Positions 57,298 through 64,000 of a stretch of DNA of 64,000 bases are shown piece by piece (the first letter of the stretch is position 1; each line of letters begins with the position of its first letter). The position numbers and the translations under genes were made by a program. This stretch comes from DAIPKP01 sp964539095 (lineage in GTDB: Bacteria > Synergistota > Synergistia > Synergistales > Aminiphilaceae): contig CAZIFL010000003.1 of the NCBI GenBank assembly GCA_964539095.1, positions 123,054-187,053 of the forward strand, read 5' to 3'. The notes beneath the pieces were generated by a model. The model made no database searches, had not been told where the DNA came from, and worked only from the letters and a program-made list of their open reading frames with translations.

Positions 57298-59394
57298 TTG
57301 ATTAAAAAAATTCTATGTGCAGCTGGGCTTGTCTGGATAAGCGTCTTTGGAGGGGGCCTCGCGGGAGAAGCTGCGGAGGGGGTGGTGCTGGCTCTGTCAG
57401 GAGGCGGCACCAAGGGCTATGCCCATATAGGGGTTCTGCAGGTTCTCGAGAGGGAAAACATTCCCATTCGCGCCGTTGTGGGTACCAGTATGGGAGCCAT
57501 TATGGGGGGGCTCTATGCGGCGGGATACTCTGCAGAGGATCTGGCCCGCATCATGAGGGAGGAGATCGACCTGCCGGCTCTCATGGGGGATCAGAGCACC
57601 TCTCTCCCCCGGGGGCGAAAGGATCGCGCCGGTGAGGTGATCTACGCCCTTCATTTCGACGAAAAGGGTCATCCTGTAGGGCCTCTGGGGCTTATTTCCG
57701 GGCGGCAGCTTTACAACACCCTTGCTCGGTATGCCGCCAGAGTTAATACTACCGACTTTGATGCCCTTCCCACTTCCTTTGCCGCGGTGGCTACAGATCT
57801 CGTTACCGGAGAGATGGTGGTCCTCCGGGAAGGTAGTCTTGCGGATGCCATGCGGGCCTCCATGTCCCTGCCGGGGATTTTTGAGCCATGGAAGCTTCAG
57901 GGACGTCTTCTGGTGGATGGAGGGCTTGTGGCGAACATTCCCGTTCGTGTGGCCAAGGATCTCTATCCCGGATATCCTGTGGTGGCAGTCATGGCAAGCA
58001 GTGGCCTTAAGGAACGGCAGGAGATCCGCAGCCCTGTGGATGTGCTCGGGCAGATGACCACCATCCTCACCCAGCAGAACATGGAGCTAGATCTTCAGGA
58101 GGCGGATCTGGTGATCCGCCCCGAGGTAGGAGATCTGGCGCTTCTCGGAACGGGTAACGAAGACCAAATCATTCATGCGGGAGCGCTTGCAACAGAGAGG
58201 ACTCTCGGGAGACTGGCGCAGCTTGCCCATGCCACGGGGAATCGTGAAAAACCCCGCCCTCAGGAGTCACCCGTTGTTTCGGACGTTATTCTGGTCGGCT
58301 TTCCCAAAATCACAGAAAAATTTTTGACACACGAACTTGCTGTATGGAAGGGAAAGCCTCTGGATACCAGAGATATTCTTGATACCTGTGATCGTATTGA
58401 GGCTCGGGACGACCTGGGTGTGGTAGGATATAGGCTGGAATCAAATCCGGATGGTACTGTGAATGTGGTGGTGGAGTCTCTTCCGTTGCCTCCTTACGAG
58501 CTGCTCTTTGCAGGGTATACCTCCAACGTTAACCAGCATCGATGGATAGGTCTCACGGGGCTTCGGAGAGATCTCTTCGCTCAGGGAGACACATTGGAAG
58601 TACAGCTTATGACGGGAAAGGACTGGAGCCTGGAAGGCCGGTACTTTGCTCCCGCCTTCGCCTATGAGCGGAACGAGTATATGATTCAGGCCCGAAAGTG
58701 GCATGTGAATCCCCAGAATGCGTCTTCTATGGAGTGGGAACGCTACGCTCTGGGGATCTACGCGAGCAAGTGGTATGGTAACATGCAGCTACGGTATGGC
58801 CTTGTGGGGGAAAAGCTCGCAGGAGCGGGAGATATGGACGAATCGTTTTGGTGGGGACCCTATGTTGCCCTCCAGTACGACAGTGTGGATGACCTTTACG
58901 ATCCAAGCCAGGGTTTCCAAGGTTCTGCCCGGGTCTGGTGGGCCAATGCGGAGCAGATACTCTGGGATCTCCGAGGGACCTGGTACATGCCTCTGCGGGG
59001 GGCGACGCGTTGTTCTCTGCAGTTAGGGGCTTTGGGAGGAGATCCCGATGTGGCCCCTCATGCGGCCTATCTTGGAGGGGATAACACACTCCTTCACCTT
59101 GCGAACACTCCCTATCAGGGGGCGAATCTTCTCTGGGGGCGTTTCGGAGTGCAGAGACCTATTTTCAAAGGCGGAGTCTTCCCCATTTATGGGGAACTCT
59201 TCTTCACCCAGGGGTATCTTTTCGACAGCTCCTGGAGCAAGGAGGAGCACTCCTGGGAAACCGGAGTTGCCGCCTTTGTCCCCGGCCGTTTCCTTGGGGG
59301 GAGAGTTTTTGTGGTTTATGATGACAAGGGGGAGATCACTCTCGGATTTGAAGTGGGAGGTCCCTTCCAGGGGTTTTCCCATATTCCCGAATAA
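57298..59394 (+). CDS. Patatin-like phospholipase fused to POTRA and outer-membrane barrel
   Basis: A 698-residue protein starting at TTG 57298 after AAGGAGGAGG. It has a signal peptide (residues 1-26) and a patatin domain with oxyanion loop SGGGTKGYAHIG, nucleophile Ser64 in GTSMG, and Asp207 in DGGLVANIP. A POTRA-like segment (about 325-395: VSDVILVGFPKITEKFLTHE) and a C-terminal barrel of strands with many aromatic residues, ending in an aromatic/Gly strand, complete it. This layout matches type Vd (PlpD-like) autotransporters or surface phospholipases. Such a protein requires an outer membrane and the BAM complex. Confidence 0.9.
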   Translation: MIKKILCAAGLVWISVFGGGLAGEAAEGVVLALSGGGTKGYAHIGVLQVLERENIPIRAVVGTSMGAIMGGLYAAGYSAEDLARIMREEIDLPALMGDQSTSLPRGRKDRAGEVIYALHFDEKGHPVGPLGLISGRQLYNTLARYAARVNTTDFDALPTSFAAVATDLVTGEMVVLREGSLADAMRASMSLPGIFEPWKLQGRLLVDGGLVANIPVRVAKDLYPGYPVVAVMASSGLKERQEIRSPVDVLGQMTTILTQQNMELDLQEADLVIRPEVGDLALLGTGNEDQIIHAGALATERTLGRLAQLAHATGNREKPRPQESPVVSDVILVGFPKITEKFLTHELAVWKGKPLDTRDILDTCDRIEARDDLGVVGYRLESNPDGTVNVVVESLPLPPYELLFAGYTSNVNQHRWIGLTGLRRDLFAQGDTLEVQLMTGKDWSLEGRYFAPAFAYERNEYMIQARKWHVNPQNASSMEWERYALGIYASKWYGNMQLRYGLVGEKLAGAGDMDESFWWGPYVALQYDSVDDLYDPSQGFQGSARVWWANAEQILWDLRGTWYMPLRGATRCSLQLGALGGDPDVAPHAAYLGGDNTLLHLANTPYQGANLLWGRFGVQRPIFKGGVFPIYGELFFTQGYLFDSSWSKEEHSWETGVAAFVPGRFLGGRVFVVYDDKGEITLGFEVGGPFQGFSHIPE

Positions 59395-59491
59395 AAGATT
59401 CGGGGAAAATTTCCCTGAGGGTGCATTTTTTCGAATCCGGATGTGGTGTATCTCGAAAATGTTTTTATAATTTTTTACTGGGGGGATCTAT

Positions 59492-60937
59492 ATGGCGCGC
59501 AACATAACGCCCAGAGAGCAGGACTATTCACAGTGGTATCAAGATGTCATCAAGGCGGCGGAGCTGGCGGACTATGCTCCCGTCCGGGGGTGTATGGTCA
59601 TTCGTCCCACGGGGTACGCGCTCTGGGAGAATATTCAGCAACACTTCGATCGGCGTTTCAAGGAGACGGGACATGTGAATGCTTACTTTCCTGTACTCAT
59701 ACCGATCTCCTTTCTCGAAAAGGAGGCCCAGCACGTGGAGGGCTTTGCTCCGGAGTGTGCGGTGGTAACCCATGCGGGGGGAGAGGAACTCGAAGAGCCT
59801 CTGGTGGTTCGCCCCACTTCGGAGACCGTCATAGGGCACATGTACAGCAAATGGGTGCAGTCCTGGCGCGACCTTCCTGTACTCATCAACCAGTGGGCCA
59901 ACGTCATGCGCTGGGAAAAACGCCCCCGCCTCTTTCTGCGAACCTCGGAATTTCTCTGGCAGGAGGGGCATACCGCTCATGCCACTGCAGAGGAGGCCAT
60001 GGAGGAGACTCTCCTCATGCTTGAGGTCTACCGGGAGATCATGGAGGAGAAACTTGCCCTTCCTGTGCTTCCGGGGGAGAAATCCGAGGGAGAGCGTTTC
60101 CCCGGAGCGGATCGCACCTTCACCTGCGAGACCATGATGAGTGACACCAAAGCTCTTCAGGCGGGGACCAGCCACTTTCTCGGGCAGAATTTTGCCAAGG
60201 CCTTCGACATCTCCTTTCAAAGTCAGGAAGGGAGCCTTGAGTATGCCTGGACCACCAGCTGGGGGGTCTCCACACGGCTTATCGGGGCTCTTGTGATGAC
60301 CCACTCCGATAATGACGGCCTCATCCTCCCTCCCCGGGTGGCTCCCGTCCAGGCGGTGATTATGCCGATCTCCACCGACGAACGGCGCCGGGATGAGGAG
60401 ATGCTCCCTCTGGCGAAGCACGTGGCGGAGATGCTCAACAAGGTTCTCGGCCCTCGGGCCGTGATGGTGGATACCCAGTTTCATATGCGTCCGGGAGATC
60501 GCTTCTTCTCCCACCTTCAGAAAGGGGTCCCTCTCCGTTTGGAGCTGGGGGAGCGGGAGTTGCAGGATAAAACATTCCGTTTTGTCCGTCGGGATAGTGG
60601 CGAAAAGGGGTTCCTCTCTCTGGAGAATCTCTCCACCGAGGTCCCTAAAATGCTTGAGGAAATTCAGTGTCAGCTCTACACCAGGGCCCTCGATTTCCGG
60701 AAATCTCATACCCTCCGGGCCTCCTCCTTCGATGAGATGAAGGCCATGCTTACGGAGAAGGGAGGATTTGTGGAGGCTTTCTTCGCTGGCTCTCCGGAAG
60801 ACGAAAAGACCATCAAGGAAGTTACGGGAGGGGCGACGGTCCGCTGTTTCCCTCTGGCCCGCAAGGATGAACGGGGAACCTGTCTCTTTACAGGAAAAAA
60901 AGACGCTTCTCTCGCAATTTTTGCCAAGTCCTATTAG
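59492..60937 (+). CDS. proS: Prolyl-tRNA synthetase (type 3, archaeal/eukaryotic-like)
   Basis: A 481-residue class II synthetase, the length of the shorter ProRS type without the editing insert. Class II motifs appear as FPVLIPISFL, then VVRPTSETVIG and motif 2 FLRTSEFLWQEGHTAHA. The active site holds TFTCETMMSDTKALQAGTSH and motif 3-type WTTSWGVSTRLIGALVMTH. A C-terminal zinc-domain-like part ends in KSY, as is usual in the type 3 form. It charges tRNA-Pro. It is followed by a very strong terminator. Confidence 0.95.
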   Translation: MARNITPREQDYSQWYQDVIKAAELADYAPVRGCMVIRPTGYALWENIQQHFDRRFKETGHVNAYFPVLIPISFLEKEAQHVEGFAPECAVVTHAGGEELEEPLVVRPTSETVIGHMYSKWVQSWRDLPVLINQWANVMRWEKRPRLFLRTSEFLWQEGHTAHATAEEAMEETLLMLEVYREIMEEKLALPVLPGEKSEGERFPGADRTFTCETMMSDTKALQAGTSHFLGQNFAKAFDISFQSQEGSLEYAWTTSWGVSTRLIGALVMTHSDNDGLILPPRVAPVQAVIMPISTDERRRDEEMLPLAKHVAEMLNKVLGPRAVMVDTQFHMRPGDRFFSHLQKGVPLRLELGERELQDKTFRFVRRDSGEKGFLSLENLSTEVPKMLEEIQCQLYTRALDFRKSHTLRASSFDEMKAMLTEKGGFVEAFFAGSPEDEKTIKEVTGGATVRCFPLARKDERGTCLFTGKKDASLAIFAKSY

Positions 60938-60987
60938 GAATGCCTCCCCCAGAAAGTCAGGGGGTTGCCGTGGATTACATAGCAATA

Positions 60988-61040
60988 GTGCATAGCAAAA
61001 GGCAGGAGCTGGGCGGCGGCTCCTGCCTTTTGCTATGCAC
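60988..61040. terminator. Bidirectional terminator after proS
   Basis: A 22-bp perfect stem (60988-61009 with 61019-61040) has a nine-base loop and lies between proS and the convergent ferritin-like gene. Confidence 0.9.
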
Positions 61041-61063
61041 GGTTTTCTCGGGAGAGCGAGAGG

Positions 61064-61483
61064 CTAGTCGATCACAGACATCAAATCTCGCTTGTGCTCT
61101 TCTTCCTGAATCAGAATATCCTCAAGAACCCGGCGCAAGCCGTATTCCCGAAGCTTCTCCGCCTGAAGGATACGCTCTTTGTAGCGGCGGATGGCGAGAT
61201 CTTCTCCTGCGAGATCCTGCTTGAGCATCTCCAGCGTATTCGAAGAAACTTCACGCCTCTCCACGTCCGCTGTGGGAAATCCTCCAAGAAAGTCGATCTG
61301 CTCGGCCAGCATTACCGCATGCTGCATCTCCTCCTGGGAGTGAATGACCAGCTCCTTCTGAATCGACTCATACTGCGCTCCGGTCATTACCGCCGCATGC
61401 TGTACATACTGAACTGCTGCAGCGTACTCCCACTCCAGATCCTTATTCAGATCCTCTAGCAGTTTTTTCATCTCTTCGTTCAT
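61064..61483 (-). CDS. Ferritin-like/bacterioferritin-type diiron protein
   Basis: A 139-residue four-helix protein. Metal-binding residues are visible in WEYAAAVQYVQHA (first Glu), HSQEEMQHAVMLAEQI (ExxH), GEDLAIRRYKERI, and IQEEEHKRDL (second ExxH). No haem-ligand Met is obvious. It probably stores iron or removes peroxide in the cytoplasm. The start ATG 61483 has AAAGGAG upstream. It is transcribed alone toward the proS terminator. Confidence 0.88.
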   Translation of the reverse strand: MNEEMKKLLEDLNKDLEWEYAAAVQYVQHAAVMTGAQYESIQKELVIHSQEEMQHAVMLAEQIDFLGGFPTADVERREVSSNTLEMLKQDLAGEDLAIRRYKERILQAEKLREYGLRRVLEDILIQEEEHKRDLMSVID

Positions 61484-61579
61484 AGGACATAGCTCCTTTC
61501 AGGATGTTTTTCTCTTCTTCAATGCTGTTAGCACTTTTCTGATACCCGCTTTGGTTCGTTCGCACGCCGCCCAAGGGAT

Positions 61580-62863
61580 CTACTTGCGAAGTTCCTCGTA
61601 CAGCTGGAGCATCTGGCGAAGCCCCTCAATCTCTCCCTTTGAAAGAGCCCATCCGGGGGCAGGCTCCTCTCCCGAGCCCCCAAAGGAGAAGCTGCTTTTT
61701 TCCGCCTGGGCAAGTTTTCGAAGAAGTTCCAGGGCCTCTCCTGAAACAGGCAGAGGGATATCGCACCATAAAAGCCCCCCCTGAAAAGTGATCCATTCTC
61801 TCTGGAGAGGAAGGGCATACTTCGTATTGCCGAAAGCGAGGAGGAGCTGTGTGGGAGTGAAGGGAGTCTCCCGCCGAATAAGACAGACAAAACGAAGCTG
61901 AGGAGGCGTTCCGTCATCTTTTTTCCCCACATAAAGATAGGCATTCGCTCCCTGATGACGCTCTCTCTTCTCTGCGATGGAGGGGAGGTACCAGAAGATC
62001 CCCGTATTGACATCGTAGCTCATAATGGCGGAAGCTCTGCGGAGCAGGCGGGCCTGAGCCGTCTGGGCGCTCTTGGTGTAGCGCTCAATCTTCTCCCAGT
62101 ATGTATCCTCTGCAGGATCAAGCTGAGCAAGCTGGCGGTATCCCCGCAAATTACCCAGGTAATCTGATGCGGGGAGGGGTTTTACCCTGCCCAGAAGAGC
62201 TTCGATCTGCTGAAGCCGTCGTCCCTCCATCGCAGAAGAGCAGAGGGGTTGGAGCGGTTCCAAAGAGACGAGGCGGAATGGCGGAAGCGCCTCGCAGAGA
62301 GAGGATGCCTGGGTGAAGTTTTTCTCGCCGAGAAGGCCTTCGAGCTTCTTGCGGGTTTCCTGAAGAAGCTTTTTCTCCAGGGCCAAGGCCTTTTCCCTGT
62401 ACAGAGCATCCTCAGGATCCAGCTCAAGAAGTTTGTGGTACGTCTTTAGCCTTTCAGTGCCTGCCTCCGCAGGCAGCTTTGCCATCGCCTCCTCCAGAGC
62501 TTTCTTTTTCTGCGCAAGATCCCTTCTGCGTGCATCCTCGCAGAGAAGGAGAACTTTTTGTTCCAGGCTCTCTTCGGAAAACGACTCCCCCGAAAAAGAG
62601 GCGGAAAGGGTCTCGCAAAGAGCACAGGCCCGAGGGATATCGTCGTTGCTTAACGCCAGAGAGAGTTCCTGATACTGTCTCTCAAGGGAAGAATCTTCCC
62701 CGAGTTTTTCCGGAGATTCGAGGGAACTCTTTCTGGTGCTCTCCGGCACGGGAGAGGTCTGCCTGCTGAGGTAAATGATACCTCCAAAGACGGCAAAAAC
62801 CACCAGGGCCCCCATCAAAATCGTAAACACCTTGCGCTGAGACTTTTCGTCGTTGCCACTCAT
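61580..62863 (-). CDS. Uncharacterised membrane-anchored protein with helical repeats
   Basis: A 427-residue protein. One membrane helix near the N-terminus (about residues 12-32) is followed by an acidic, helix-rich region with TPR-like segments (LKTYHKLLELDPEDALYREK, later GYRQLAQLDPAEDTYWEKI). A strand-rich domain with NAYLYVGKKDDGTPPQLRF and a helical end close it. I do not recognise the family. It is probably in the inner membrane with the bulk in the periplasm. The next gene, 79 bases upstream on the same strand, encodes a secreted protein, so they may form one operon. Confidence 0.6.
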   Translation of the reverse strand: MSGNDEKSQRKVFTILMGALVVFAVFGGIIYLSRQTSPVPESTRKSSLESPEKLGEDSSLERQYQELSLALSNDDIPRACALCETLSASFSGESFSEESLEQKVLLLCEDARRRDLAQKKKALEEAMAKLPAEAGTERLKTYHKLLELDPEDALYREKALALEKKLLQETRKKLEGLLGEKNFTQASSLCEALPPFRLVSLEPLQPLCSSAMEGRRLQQIEALLGRVKPLPASDYLGNLRGYRQLAQLDPAEDTYWEKIERYTKSAQTAQARLLRRASAIMSYDVNTGIFWYLPSIAEKRERHQGANAYLYVGKKDDGTPPQLRFVCLIRRETPFTPTQLLLAFGNTKYALPLQREWITFQGGLLWCDIPLPVSGEALELLRKLAQAEKSSFSFGGSGEEPAPGWALSKGEIEGLRQMLQLYEELRK

Positions 62864-62942
62864 GAAAAAAACACCCCTCGATGGATAGAAAAATCTGTAA
62901 CATCCTGGCTGGAAAAAGTGCTGTTAAAAATGCTCTTTTCTG

Positions 62943-63632
62943 CTACAGCTCCGAAAATAAAACGTTTCGGGTGGCTTCCCGCTCCTTCTCCTGGAAAAAA
63001 GTACTCTGGTAGGTCAGGGTGAGCGCCGGGCGGTAGTTCTCCGCTTCGAGGCGGAGGTTAATGACAGTGTGCCCCGTATGCCACTCCGTGTGATAGCGCA
63101 GGTCTTCCATGGCTACCGCCATGCCGAAGGAGTCCGGATTCTCAATGTAGATGCTTTTGGGATTGTCCCAGGTCACCCGCTTTTCCAGAGGAGGACCGTA
63201 CTTTTCCTCAAGGAGAGCCTCCAGGCGGGAGAAATGGGCTATGTCCTTATCAAGGCGCAGGGTGTCGGAATGGAAGGAACAGAAAATCCCCGAAAGAGTA
63301 TTCCCCGGAAAAATGTAGGTAATGGAACAGGGAATCTCTAGTATAGAGGCTCTGGGAAGCGTAATGTAGAGAAGCTCACCACGGGAGGCCTCGCTGTAGG
63401 ACGTTATCCCCTCTCGTTCTATCACCATCTCGGGAGGCATTCCCCACCGGATATTGCGGACCTCGGGCTCCAGGACGAAAAGCGGGGAGCCTTCGAGCGA
63501 TAAGGGGGTAATACCTAAGGAAGAGTAATCCAGAATATCTCCTCTCTCTGCGAAAGAACTGGCCGGGAAAAGCGAAAGTGCACAAAGCAGAACAGATGCT
63601 CCGAGGAACCGCAGACTCTTGTGAAAAATCAT
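62943..63632 (-). CDS. Uncharacterised secreted protein
   Basis: A 229-residue protein with a signal peptide (residues 1-28, ending SSFA). The mature part is strand-rich (RNIRWGMPPEMVIEREG, SITYIFPGNTLSGIFCSF) and contains EEKYGPP, a motif often seen in small periplasmic proteins with a WGMPxxEV start. I cannot name the family. It precedes the membrane-anchored repeat protein on the same strand, and both may function in the periplasm. Confidence 0.6.
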   Translation of the reverse strand: MIFHKSLRFLGASVLLCALSLFPASSFAERGDILDYSSLGITPLSLEGSPLFVLEPEVRNIRWGMPPEMVIEREGITSYSEASRGELLYITLPRASILEIPCSITYIFPGNTLSGIFCSFHSDTLRLDKDIAHFSRLEALLEEKYGPPLEKRVTWDNPKSIYIENPDSFGMAVAMEDLRYHTEWHTGHTVINLRLEAENYRPALTLTYQSTFFQEKEREATRNVLFSEL

Positions 63633-63933
63633 TGTTCTCTTTCACCCCTACTGAAAATATAGAAAAACCGAGAAACCGTATTCCGTAAAAGTTCGGATTT
63701 TGTGTTCCGAAAACCTACGAGGGCAAGTATACCATGCTTTGCGAAAAAGAAATTTCTCCCTTCTCAGAGGAGAGGAGGAGATGTAGAGTATCTCTCTTTT
63801 TTCCCGGATTCCACGGAAGCATCGAAGAGCATGCGACGTAGTGGAGAAAGGCTTTCCCCGACACACTATAATGAAGCAAGATCGAGGGCGCGCGGGAAAA
63901 ACGAAACCCCCTCGAAAAAAATCACAAGAAGGG
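63633..63933. other. Intergenic region between divergent transcripts
   Basis: About 300 bases with no supported gene. It should hold the promoter of the minus-strand operon that starts at 63632, but I could not place it with confidence. Short frames crossing it on both strands lack ribosome sites. Confidence 0.35.
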
Positions 63934-63962
63934 TTGACGGGAACGGCCATAGGTGATATTAT
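63934..63962 (+). promoter_or_regulatory. Strong promoter pointing out of the window
   Basis: TTGACG (63934-63939), a 17-base spacer and TATTAT (63957-63962). The transcript would start near 63969 and leave the window; the gene it serves is not visible. Confidence 0.7.
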
Positions 63963-64000
63963 CCCCCCTGCGCCTGACAGAGCGCCGGTAACAAACAGGT

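Overview
This window is about 64 kb of a chromosome that looks like a motile, outer-membrane-bearing, amino-acid-fermenting anaerobe of the phylum Synergistota. The phylum call rests on a Synergist-CTERM-like tail on a secreted subtilase (20735-22210). It is supported by genes for LPS-type acylation and for a patatin/BamA-type outer-membrane protein, and by sodium-dependent fermentation genes (methylmalonyl-CoA decarboxylase, glutamate dehydrogenase, D-aminopeptidase, flavodiiron protein). No rRNA is present, so the genus is not determined. The backbone is roughly 55-58% GC by eye and is read from both strands; convergent genes are often separated by long perfect terminator hairpins.

Region by region. 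1-8030: truncated chemoreceptor, SprA-like putative metalloprotease, YjfB motility protein, Fe-S aldo/keto reductase, EvgS-like hybrid sensor kinase, DUF1576 membrane protein. 8051-8127: tRNA-Arg(TCG). 8128-11620: accessory island with a four-gene minus-strand operon (Mrr-like nuclease fused to a ParA ATPase, small membrane protein, membrane protein with a DUF4145-like tail, caspase-like protease). 11643-35000: mostly housekeeping (phosphoesterase, amidotransferase, YchF, MutY, GpsA, GyrA, Psd, PssA), a TPP-riboswitch-controlled thiT, a flavodiiron protein, and the mmdADCB decarboxylase operon. 35169-36515: gdhA. 36516-47300: a second accessory region, AT-rich and full of wrecked mobile elements (IS1380-like, group II intron tail, IS1182-like, IS21-like with repeated ends, ISL3, IS3). 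It also carries a GntR/dehydrogenase/NhaC cluster and a Firmicutes-like MarR / cytidylate-kinase-like / MATE-GNAT operon. 47508-64000: backbone again, with an Rrf2 regulator and Fe-S protein, class I fumarase subunits, an ArsA-type ATPase, universal stress protein, LpxL-type acyltransferase, CheX, patatin/BamA protein, ProRS and a ferritin-like protein.

How the genes fit together: glutamate dehydrogenase, M55 D-aminopeptidase, fumarase and the sodium-pumping methylmalonyl-CoA decarboxylase suit energy conservation from amino acids through propionate-type chemistry, with NhaC as an accessory sodium antiporter. The flavodiiron protein and ferritin-like protein suit oxygen protection; the Rrf2/Fe-S pair suggests redox sensing. 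Two MCPs, CheX, YjfB and a TIGR03826 flagellar protein suit chemotaxis.

The best candidate for an undescribed system is the tRNA-Arg-linked operon at 8542-11561. It combines a possible sensor/nuclease ATPase, two membrane proteins and a caspase-like protease, which is the kind of composition seen in abortive-infection defence; that role is inference. Assignments come from reading motifs by eye, without database searches.
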